Shown here: positions 57,017 through 64,000 of the stretch, piece by piece
How positions within the stretch are numbered: position 1 is the stretch's first letter
How the letters are laid out: each line of letters begins with the position of its first letter
Assembly (NCBI RefSeq): GCF_014279835.1
Contig: NZ_CP047942.1
Location: forward strand, 620,001-684,000
DNA from: Synechococcus sp. MVIR-18-1
Lineage (GTDB): Bacteria; Cyanobacteriota; Cyanobacteriia; PCC-6307; Cyanobiaceae
Length of the DNA stretch: 64,000 bases
Direction of reading: 5' to 3'
The notes under the pieces: generated by a model
Seen by the model: only the letters and a program-made list of their open reading frames with translations
Told to the model about the DNA's origin: nothing
Database searches by the model: none
Program-made: the position numbers and the translations under genes

Positions 57017-57889
57017 GTGTCGTTGGCAGATCAGTCAGACGAGCTGATCACCAGTCGTCGTAATCCTCTTGTGCGACGACTGCGTTCGTTGTCATCCCGT
57101 GCAGGCCGAGACGAGCATGGTGTTGTTCTTCTGGAAGGAACACATCAACTTCAAGAACTCCAGCACCGTGTTTGGCAAGAATCAGTTGCCTTTGATGTTG
57201 TTGCAACTCCTGCTTGGTTGCAGGCGCATGCTGGCTTGATTCGCTCATTGCCTGGCTCCGTGCGTGTGCAGAGGATGAGTGCTGAAGCGTTGCAAGCCGG
57301 ATTAACAACGGTTCAGCCCGATGGTGTTGCCTGCTTGCTGCCGTTGTCTTGCTTGCCTACAGCGGTTCCGGCTCCCGACTTTGTTCTGGCGCTGGATCGC
57401 ATTCAGGATCCAGGCAACCTTGGTACCTTGCTTCGCACCGCTCGGGCCGCTGACATTCAGCAGGTTTGGTGCGCATCCGGTGCTGATCCGTTGGCGCCAA
57501 AGGTGGTGCGATCGTCGGCTGGAGCGATCTTGAACCTGCCGGTCGAGCGCTTTGGTCCTGATCCAGCGGAAGGGGTTGTTCAACTCGCAGAACGACTCAG
57601 GCAAGCCCGCGAGGCTGGGCTTCAAATTGTGGCCACGTTGGTGCCAGATGCAGCGGCAGATTTGAGCATTCAGCCCTACTGGGAGCTGGACTGGACCCTG
57701 CCCACGGTGCTCCTGCTTGGGAATGAAGGAGCCGGTCTAGACCCGTTGTTGCAGGCCTGCTGCTCCCATGGTGTGACCCTTCCGCATAGCTCTGCTGTGG
57801 AATCTCTGAATGTGGCTGCTGCTGCGGTCCCTCTGCTTTTGGAGAGGCGACGGGCGAGAATGACGTCTTCAACGCAGAAGATCGGGTGA
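57017..57889 (+). CDS. SpoU/TrmH-family RNA 2'-O-methyltransferase
   Basis: A 290-aa protein: an N-terminal substrate-binding domain (ITSRRNPLVRRLRSLSSRAG) and a C-terminal SPOUT domain with LALDRIQDPGNLGTLLRTA, LLGNEGAGLDPLL and SSAVESLNVAAAAVPLLLE motifs. Likely target is 23S rRNA (RlmB/TsnR branch) but not certain. The start is GTG at 57017; the stop overlaps lpdA as GTGA. Confidence 0.88.
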   Translation: MSLADQSDELITSRRNPLVRRLRSLSSRAGRDEHGVVLLEGTHQLQELQHRVWQESVAFDVVATPAWLQAHAGLIRSLPGSVRVQRMSAEALQAGLTTVQPDGVACLLPLSCLPTAVPAPDFVLALDRIQDPGNLGTLLRTARAADIQQVWCASGADPLAPKVVRSSAGAILNLPVERFGPDPAEGVVQLAERLRQAREAGLQIVATLVPDAAADLSIQPYWELDWTLPTVLLLGNEGAGLDPLLQACCSHGVTLPHSSAVESLNVAAAAVPLLLERRRARMTSSTQKIG

Positions 57890-59328
57890 GCGACGCCAGT
57901 TTCGACTTCGATGTGATTGTCATTGGCGCCGGATATGGCGGCTTTGATGCAGCCAAACATGCAGCCGATCATGGCCTCAAGGTGGCCGTCCTTGAATCCC
58001 GCGACATGGGAGGCACCTGCGTTAATCGTGGCTGTGTCCCCTCCAAAGCCTTATTGGCTGCCAGTGGCCGCGTGCGCGAGCTGGCTGATGCAGAGCATCT
58101 CGCGGGGTTTGGAATTCATGCGGCCCCAGTGCGTTTTGAGCGCAAGAAGATTGCTGATCACGCCAATCAACTGGTGGCCACGATTCGGGCCAATCTCACC
58201 AAAACCTTGGAGCGGGCAGGGGTCACCATCCTTCGTGGTCAAGGTCGGCTTGAGGGGCCTCAACGCGTTGGGGTGCGTGAGCTCAGCGGAGTGGACCGGG
58301 TCTTAACCGCACGGGATGTGATCTTGGCCACGGGCTCTGATCCCTTTGTTCCCCCGGGCATCGAAACCGATGGGCGCAGTGTGTTCACCAGTGATGAGGC
58401 GGTTAATTTGGAATGGCTGCCGCGTTGGATTGCCATTATCGGCAGCGGTTATATCGGCCTGGAATTTGCGGATGTCTATACGGCTTTGGGCTGTGAAGTC
58501 ACGATGATTGAGGCCTTGGATCGGGTGATGCCCACCTTTGATCCCGATATCGCCAAGCTGGCAGCGCGCAAATTGATCGATGGCCGTGATATTGATGCGC
58601 GCTCTGGAGTGTTGGCCAAATCGATTCAACCCGGATCACCGGTGCAAATTGAGCTGGTTGATATGAAGACCAGAGAGCCAGTTGAGACCTTGGAAGTGGA
58701 TGCGGTGCTTGTGGCAACCGGCCGTGTGCCCAGCAGCAAGCATCTCAATCTTGAGTCTGTGGGAGTGGAGACCAATCGCGGCTTTATTCCGGTGGACGAC
58801 AACATGCGCGTCTTGGTGAATGGTGTTCCTCAGCCCAATCTCTGGGCTGTTGGTGATGTCACCGGCAAGTTGATGCTTGCTCATACGGCCGCGGCACAGG
58901 GTTCAGTCGCTGTCGACAACATCCTTGGTCATCCGCGCCAAATTGATTACCGCAGCATTCCTGCTGCCACCTTTACGCATCCAGAGATCAGCTCTGTGGG
59001 CTTATCGGAAGCCGATGCCAAGGAGCTCGCAGGAGAGGAAGGTTTTGAGCTGGGTACCGTACGCAGCTATTTCAAAGCCAATTCCAAAGCGCTTGCTGAA
59101 TTGGAAAGTGATGGCGTGATGAAGTTGTTGTTCAACAAAACCAGTGGGGAGGTCCTTGGGGCCCACATCTTCGGTTTGCATGCCGCTGATCTGATCCAGG
59201 AGATTGCGAATGCGGTGTCTCGTCGTCAAAGCGTGACCCAACTCGCCAATGAGGTGCACACGCATCCAACGCTCAGTGAAGTGGTGGAAGTGGCCTATAA
59301 GCAGGCGGCTTCAGCGGTGGGGGGCTGA
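57886..59328 (+). CDS. lpdA: Dihydrolipoamide dehydrogenase
   Basis: A 480-aa flavoprotein, the E3 component of pyruvate dehydrogenase. The redox disulfide is GGTCVNRGCVPSKALL, FAD and NAD folds are IGAGYGGFDAAKHA and IGSGYIGLEFADVY, and the C-terminal HTHPTLSEVVEVA carries the His-Glu pair. The GTG at 57886 overlaps the upstream TGA, so the two are coupled. Confidence 0.95.
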   Translation: MSDASFDFDVIVIGAGYGGFDAAKHAADHGLKVAVLESRDMGGTCVNRGCVPSKALLAASGRVRELADAEHLAGFGIHAAPVRFERKKIADHANQLVATIRANLTKTLERAGVTILRGQGRLEGPQRVGVRELSGVDRVLTARDVILATGSDPFVPPGIETDGRSVFTSDEAVNLEWLPRWIAIIGSGYIGLEFADVYTALGCEVTMIEALDRVMPTFDPDIAKLAARKLIDGRDIDARSGVLAKSIQPGSPVQIELVDMKTREPVETLEVDAVLVATGRVPSSKHLNLESVGVETNRGFIPVDDNMRVLVNGVPQPNLWAVGDVTGKLMLAHTAAAQGSVAVDNILGHPRQIDYRSIPAATFTHPEISSVGLSEADAKELAGEEGFELGTVRSYFKANSKALAELESDGVMKLLFNKTSGEVLGAHIFGLHAADLIQEIANAVSRRQSVTQLANEVHTHPTLSEVVEVAYKQAASAVGG

Positions 59329-59331
59329 GTC

Positions 59332-60222
59332 ATGGAGATCCGTCGTCGTCCGCCCAATCCCAAGGTGCAAGTTGCGCATTTGGAGTATGCCGTTCCTGAT
59401 CAGGACGGCGAACCTCGCAACATTCTTGAAAAAATTGTTTGGGAGAAAGATCGCGAGATCGCTGTTGCCCGTGAGCGCATGCCCTTGGAGCAGTTGCGCC
59501 GCAAGGTGGCCGACTTGCCTCCAGCCCGTGATTTTCTGGCCGCGTTAAGCACTGCAGCGGTGAGCCCTGCTGTGATTGCTGAGGTGAAAAAAGCGAGTCC
59601 CAGCAAAGGAGTCATTCGAGAGGATTTTGATCCAGTCACGATTGCGAAGGCTTACGCGTCAGGTGGGGCGAGCTGTCTTTCGGTGCTCACCGATAAAGCC
59701 TTTTTTCAGGGTGGTTTCAATGTGTTGATTGAGGTGCGCGAAGCCGTGGATCTTCCACTGCTTTGTAAGGACTTCATCCTTAGCCCTTATCAGCTGTATC
59801 AGGCGCGGGCGGCTGGAGCCGATGCCGCTTTACTGATTGCGGCGATCCTCACCGATCAAGATCTGGCCTATTTCTCCAAGGTGGCTGCAGCCCTAAGTCT
59901 CACGGTGTTGGTGGAGGTGCATGACGCTGAAGAGTTGCAGCGGGTGTTGGCCCTCGGTGGATTCCCATTGATCGGCATCAACAATCGGGATCTCACCAGC
60001 TTTGAAACGGATTTAGCAACAACCGAAACGCTCACGGCCCAGTTCGCTGAGCCATTGGCGGAGCAGCAGATTCTTTTGGTGAGCGAATCGGGACTGTTCC
60101 ATCGCGCTGATCTCGATCGTGTTCAAGCCGCTGGAGCACAGGCTGTTTTGGTGGGAGAAGCCCTGATGCGTGAAACAGATGTGGAGTCTGCATTACAAAA
60201 TTTAATCTCACCTTGCAAATAA
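59332..60222 (+). CDS. trpC: Indole-3-glycerol phosphate synthase
   Basis: A 296-aa TIM barrel of tryptophan synthesis. Catalytic residues lie in [45 protein letters not shown] and [10 protein letters not shown], and the phosphate loop is VSESGL. It starts three bases after lpdA. The last codons carry the first copy of a 17-bp direct repeat repeated just beyond the gene. Confidence 0.95.
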   Translation: MEIRRRPPNPKVQVAHLEYAVPDQDGEPRNILEKIVWEKDREIAVARERMPLEQLRRKVADLPPARDFLAALSTAAVSPAVIAEVKKASPSKGVIREDFDPVTIAKAYASGGASCLSVLTDKAFFQGGFNVLIEVREAVDLPLLCKDFILSPYQLYQARAAGADAALLIAAILTDQDLAYFSKVAAALSLTVLVEVHDAEELQRVLALGGFPLIGINNRDLTSFETDLATTETLTAQFAEPLAEQQILLVSESGLFHRADLDRVQAAGAQAVLVGEALMRETDVESALQNLISPCK

Positions 60223-60259
60223 ATGGATCATGAAAGTGATTCTCTGCATTACAAAATTT
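60187..60259. repeat. 17-bp direct repeat at the trpC end / AT-rich boundary
   Basis: TCTGCATTACAAAATTT occurs at 60187-60203, inside the last trpC codons, and again at 60243-60259, in the intergenic region. The copies are identical and 56 bp apart. They sit where base composition changes, and may be a boundary mark or a local duplication. The intergenic stretch 60223-60346 holds nothing else firm. Confidence 0.6.
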
Positions 60260-60346
60260 TGCCAATATAATCTCTGCCGTATTGATAAGTAACTTGACAA
60301 TTGCGAACAACTTTTGCATGATAAAAGCTGCTTTATGGTTTTGACC

Positions 60347-61798
60347 TTAAAGCTTTTCTAGGTTGTCCCAGAAGGGCAATATTCTTTGTGTAAAGATTGC
60401 AATAACAGGCCTCTGGCGCAAGATTATATTTGCATTGACGGACATTCCAGACACTAAAGGAAGACTTGTTCCTTTATAGGTAAGGCTTTTGGACAATAAA
60501 TTAACAGTAATAGGAAAACGATAGAAATTAAATTGCTGATCCGGTTCTAAGACGTCTGAACCAATCGACTTAATTTCTCCATCTAACTCGCCAAATTCAT
60601 TATAAGGAAATGCATCTACTCTAACCTTTACCTTCTGCTTTATTTTTAAGAATCCAATATCCTTATTTGGAATAAAGACTCTGGCAACCAGATTATCGGT
60701 TGGAACAATTTTTAAGATAGGACGCTCATTGTTTACAACATATCCTGGAGTACTTGCTTGTAGATCAAAGACGATTCCTTCTTTTGGAGCCTTTAAAGCC
60801 TGATACGTCAGTGTGAGCTTTGTTTCACTTATTTGATTCGTAAGCTGGGCAACTTGCTTCTCTGTTTCTTCTACTTTTGTTGAAAAGTCAATAAGACTAA
60901 GAGATTTAGTATTATCTAGTTTGTTACGAGCTTCTTCAACTCCTGCTTTCCCTCGTTCGATATTGGCAATAAGGCTTTGAACCTCTCCACGAATTAACTC
61001 AACTTCTTGAAGCTCTTTAAGATATTGGGATCTAGCCATAGCACCTGCTTGTGCAAGAGGTGTAATATCAGAAAGAATTCCTTCTCGTATTACAAGTGCT
61101 TTTTGTTTTGCCTCCAGTTGCTTTGTGACAGATTTTAATTGTGCCTCAGCCTGTTGTACAGAATTGATTGATGCGCTAATTCTACTGTTAAACTCATCTT
61201 TAAGTGCAGAAAGCTTAAGTTTTTGATTCTTGCTAAGGTTGGTATTGTCAATATCTACACCGAGTTGACTTTTGCTTAATAGTAAATCAACTAGTGTGCG
61301 TTTTCTCACTTCAACAAGAGCTTCTAGCCGTGCTTTTGCAGCAGTTGTATCTAATTCGAGTAATATTTGCCCTTCTTGAACTAGTTCACCTTCTTTTACG
61401 AGAATATTTTTAATAACACCTCCCATCGGTGCTTTAACGTCAATCGTAGTACCTAAAGGCTCTAACTTACCATTGGCAGTAACAGTTTCATCTACACGGG
61501 CAAACATAGCCCAAGTAATTCCGAAACCGGCAACACTTACTAAGGTCCATATAATATATCTATTCCAGCGGTTACTGGAATTCAAAGCAGCCCATTCTGT
61601 ACTTCCTTCTTCATATGTTATCTTTTCAACAACTCGCTCACTTGTTTTATGAATTTGTGGGACTACCGAATGAATTATCCATAATCTTATAGACTTAGAA
61701 TATTCTTTGAATTGGGTATTTAAATGGTTATTCAAAGTCTTTCCTTTAACTGTCTCCGCTCTTTCTACTCGTATTGTTTTTTGATCGGCATTATTCAT
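60347..61798 (-). CDS. HlyD-family secretion adaptor
   Basis: A 483-aa periplasmic adaptor of type I secretion. One membrane helix (YIIWTLVSVAGFGITWAMF, near residues 80-98) precedes a lipoyl-like half (VKEGELVQEGQILLELDTT), a long coiled-coil hairpin and the second half motif (ALKAPKEGIVFDLQAS), then a beta barrel. It is AT-rich in codon use, unlike genes to the left. It lies 55 bp downstream of the ABC exporter and should form the pump with it. Confidence 0.88.
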   Translation of the reverse strand: MNNADQKTIRVERAETVKGKTLNNHLNTQFKEYSKSIRLWIIHSVVPQIHKTSERVVEKITYEEGSTEWAALNSSNRWNRYIIWTLVSVAGFGITWAMFARVDETVTANGKLEPLGTTIDVKAPMGGVIKNILVKEGELVQEGQILLELDTTAAKARLEALVEVRKRTLVDLLLSKSQLGVDIDNTNLSKNQKLKLSALKDEFNSRISASINSVQQAEAQLKSVTKQLEAKQKALVIREGILSDITPLAQAGAMARSQYLKELQEVELIRGEVQSLIANIERGKAGVEEARNKLDNTKSLSLIDFSTKVEETEKQVAQLTNQISETKLTLTYQALKAPKEGIVFDLQASTPGYVVNNERPILKIVPTDNLVARVFIPNKDIGFLKIKQKVKVRVDAFPYNEFGELDGEIKSIGSDVLEPDQQFNFYRFPITVNLLSKSLTYKGTSLPLVSGMSVNANIILRQRPVIAIFTQRILPFWDNLEKL

Positions 61799-61853
61799 AA
61801 ATAAAGCTCAATGTGGGTAATAGTTGACAGATAATGCATATAATATAAGTAAT

Positions 61854-64000
61854 TTAAGTGTTGCCTTGTTGATTAAATAGGGCAAAGTATCGACCTTTAA
61901 GCTCTAGGAGCTCTTCATGTGTCCCTACTTCGTCAACTTGACCTTGATGCATCATGACAATTTTATCAGCATGCACAATCGAGTTTAAACGATGAGTAAT
62001 GAAAAGTACTGTTTTCCCACGAAAATATTCCATCAGATTCAAGGAGACAAGTCGCTCAGTTTGATAATCAAGAGCAGATGTTGCTTCATCCATAATTAGG
62101 AGCCTTGGATTTTGCAGAACAGTTCTAGCAATTGCTATTCTTTGACGTTGGCCACCACTTAATGCACCACCTCTTTCTCCAACTGATGATGCATAACCAC
62201 TTGGGAGAGACATGATGAATTCGTGTGCACATGCAACTTTGGCCGCAGCAATGACTTCATCACTTGTTGCTTCTGGGTTGGAAAGTGAAATATTGTCTTG
62301 TACAGAACCTTCAAAAAGTAACGAGTCTTGAGGCACTATGCCGATCTGAGATCGTAATGAATAAAGCTCAACTTTAGCAATATCCATTGAGTCAACTAAA
62401 ATCCTCCCTGCATTTGGTTCATATAACCGAGTTAATAACTTCGTAAGAGTAGATTTTCCTGAACCGGATTGACCTACAATAGCGGCAAACTCGCCAGCTG
62501 AAATATCAAGGTCAACCTGAGTGAGTTGAAGTGGACCTTGTTTCCCAAATCTAAACGATAGCTCTTCATAAGTTATATTTCCTTGAATCTCAGCCAATGG
62601 AATGTTTTTTTGATCAGTTTCTGTTGACTCTTGAGGAGTGTCTATAATATCAGCAAGTCTCTCAAGAGAAATCGAAGTCTGTTGAAAGCTTTGATATAAA
62701 CCTGAAAGTCTAAGCAGTGGAGTTGTAACATATCCTGCTATTATTCTAAATGCAATGAGCTGACCCAAAGTTAATTCACCCTTTAAGACTAAATATGCAC
62801 CGACACAAAGAACACTCAGAGATGATATTTGATTAAAAAATTGCGTAAGACCGTTGGCTGTTGTAGATGTCACTGCGTTCCTGAATCCTTCAGCAACGTA
62901 ATCACTATATCTTTCTTTCCATTTCCATCTTGCTTTTAACTCAAAGTTTTGTGCCTTGACAGTCTGAATACCAGTCAATATTTCTATCAAATGATTCTGC
63001 GTATTTGCATTTAAATTCGCCTTTGATCGTAGTTGGCTCCGAATAACAGGTGATAGTGAAAATGTTAACAGAGCGAGAATAGGAGCAACCAAAAGAGCTA
63101 CTATCGTAAGCACCCAACTATAAACAAGCATTATTATAATATATACAACAGAAAATACTGCATCCATAATTACTGTTAAAGCCGTACCGGTAAGAAAAGA
63201 TCTAATCTGCTCTAACTCCCCTAGCCTTGAGGACAGCTCCCCTACTGGACGCTTATCAAAATATGTTAGAGGCAGCCTAAGTAAATGATCTATGACTTGT
63301 TCTCCCAGTGAAATATCAATTCTGTTAGTAGTATCGATAAATAGATTAGTTCTAACAGCCGTAAGAACATTCTCAAATAAGGAGAAAGAAAATAGTAATA
63401 CTGCTAAGACTGGCAAAGTACTCATTCCATTCTGCCCAATAACCTTGTCAACAATTTGTTGAACAATAAGAGGATTCATGAGTTGAAAAATCTGCACAAA
63501 GAATGAAGCAATTAAAACTTCCAATAATGGTCTCTTATTTTTTTTAATTAATGGTAGGAACCACTTGAAATCAAATTTCTTCTGAGGCGTTCTATCAGTT
63601 TTCTGAAGAATCAAAACTGGTAGGCAGCTAGCCTCATCAGATAATGGTGTGAGATCTTCTATGGTGAGTGATTCAATTCCAAATTTCGGCCTAGCAAGCA
63701 GTAACTTACCAGTTTTGCTGGCCAATGCTACACAAAGTTCGTCATCTCTTAAATGTACTAATGAGGGTGTTTTAAGTCTACCAATTAAATTAACGGGAAG
63801 ATTGAGTAATTGAGTTTTTAACCCCAATGATTCAGAAATTGCTGCACATAACTGTAGTGATACTTTTCCCTCTGTTTTACTTGACTGTTCTTCGAATATG
63901 CGTTTTAGTATATCAACTTTTATAGGAAGCTTTAGTTGATCTCCAACTGTTCTAAAGCATGATATTGCTTCTGGGATATAGCCAGGAACAGATTCAAAGA
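61854..64000 (-). CDS. Type I secretion ABC exporter with degenerate C39-like domain, cut by the window end
   Basis: At least 715 codons, open to the window end; a TTG at 63827 is only an internal start. The N-terminal part reads as a C39-peptidase-like domain (KVSLQLCAAISESLG), apparently without clear catalytic residues, then six membrane helices, and an ABC ATPase: Walker A GQSGSGKST, signature LSGGQRQRIAIAR, Walker B LLIMDEATSALD, H-loop ITHRLNS. It exports a large protein or peptide with the neighbouring HlyD; the substrate is not in the window. Codons are AT-rich. Confidence 0.88.
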   Translation of the reverse strand, partial: FESVPGYIPEAISCFRTVGDQLKLPIKVDILKRIFEEQSSKTEGKVSLQLCAAISESLGLKTQLLNLPVNLIGRLKTPSLVHLRDDELCVALASKTGKLLLARPKFGIESLTIEDLTPLSDEASCLPVLILQKTDRTPQKKFDFKWFLPLIKKNKRPLLEVLIASFFVQIFQLMNPLIVQQIVDKVIGQNGMSTLPVLAVLLFSFSLFENVLTAVRTNLFIDTTNRIDISLGEQVIDHLLRLPLTYFDKRPVGELSSRLGELEQIRSFLTGTALTVIMDAVFSVVYIIIMLVYSWVLTIVALLVAPILALLTFSLSPVIRSQLRSKANLNANTQNHLIEILTGIQTVKAQNFELKARWKWKERYSDYVAEGFRNAVTSTTANGLTQFFNQISSLSVLCVGAYLVLKGELTLGQLIAFRIIAGYVTTPLLRLSGLYQSFQQTSISLERLADIIDTPQESTETDQKNIPLAEIQGNITYEELSFRFGKQGPLQLTQVDLDISAGEFAAIVGQSGSGKSTLTKLLTRLYEPNAGRILVDSMDIAKVELYSLRSQIGIVPQDSLLFEGSVQDNISLSNPEATSDEVIAAAKVACAHEFIMSLPSGYASSVGERGGALSGGQRQRIAIARTVLQNPRLLIMDEATSALDYQTERLVSLNLMEYFRGKTVLFITHRLNSIVHADKIVMMHQGQVDEVGTHEELLELKGRYFALFNQQGNT

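Overview
The window is a chromosome segment of a marine picocyanobacterium, most probably Synechococcus subcluster 5.1 (inferred). Signs of a cyanobacterium are chlorophyll synthase (chlG), a PetP-like cytochrome b6f protein, the ClpR/ClpP pair, a MenG-type quinone methyltransferase, DUF4079 and DUF1651 proteins, and small tightly packed genes that often overlap at ATGA/GTGA. Base composition is moderately GC-rich until about 60.2 kb, where it turns sharply AT-rich.

Layout. 0-6.6 kb: a truncated DUF4079 membrane protein, an HSL-type hydrolase, a ZIP-like membrane protein, an Nfu scaffold, malate:quinone oxidoreductase, an SMR exporter and lepA. 6.6-15.0 kb: a dense type IV pilus locus. A leftward run of six genes begins with the major pilin pilA1 and ends with a pilin fused to a von Willebrand A domain. 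A divergent rightward run holds four minor pilins, two of which begin exactly at the mature N-terminus and so lack a leader. 15.0-34.4 kb: a histidine kinase coupled to a small membrane protein, a DppC-like permease, two RNA methyltransferases (trmH, rsmB), an alkyltransferase-like protein, a class A PBP, chlG, petP-like, hisF, menG, glyQ, comEC, tRNA-Ser(CGA), small orphan genes and a sugar transferase. 34.4-46.3 kb: cobD, ilvC, clpP, clpR, a PIN/TRAM protein, hemW, panB, SRP RNA, then ftsZ-ftsQ-orf-ddl-miaB read leftward. 46.3-51.8 kb: a rightward group of dipeptide epimerase, DUF1611 protein, DUF4359 protein, CodA-like amidohydrolase and FAD-linked oxidase, with tRNA-His on the opposite strand. 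51.8-60.2 kb: pentapeptide protein, folC, argD, tRNA-Leu(CAA), murA, tRNA-Leu(CAG), an SpoU methyltransferase, lpdA and trpC. 60.2-64.0 kb: an AT-rich segment with a type I secretion adaptor and its ABC exporter, the latter cut by the window end.

How the genes fit together. The pilin cluster encodes a complete set of fibre subunits (major, minor, PilX/PilV/PilW-like and a likely tip adhesin) but no assembly motor, which must lie elsewhere. ComEC, at 29.7 kb, would take up DNA delivered by such a pilus. The 46-52 kb group resembles a D-amino-acid or dipeptide salvage unit. The ftsZ-ftsQ-ddl neighbourhood plus murA and the PBP supply cell wall and division functions. The best candidates for something undescribed are the vWA pilin with the leaderless pilins, and the epimerase/DUF1611/amidohydrolase/oxidase cluster.
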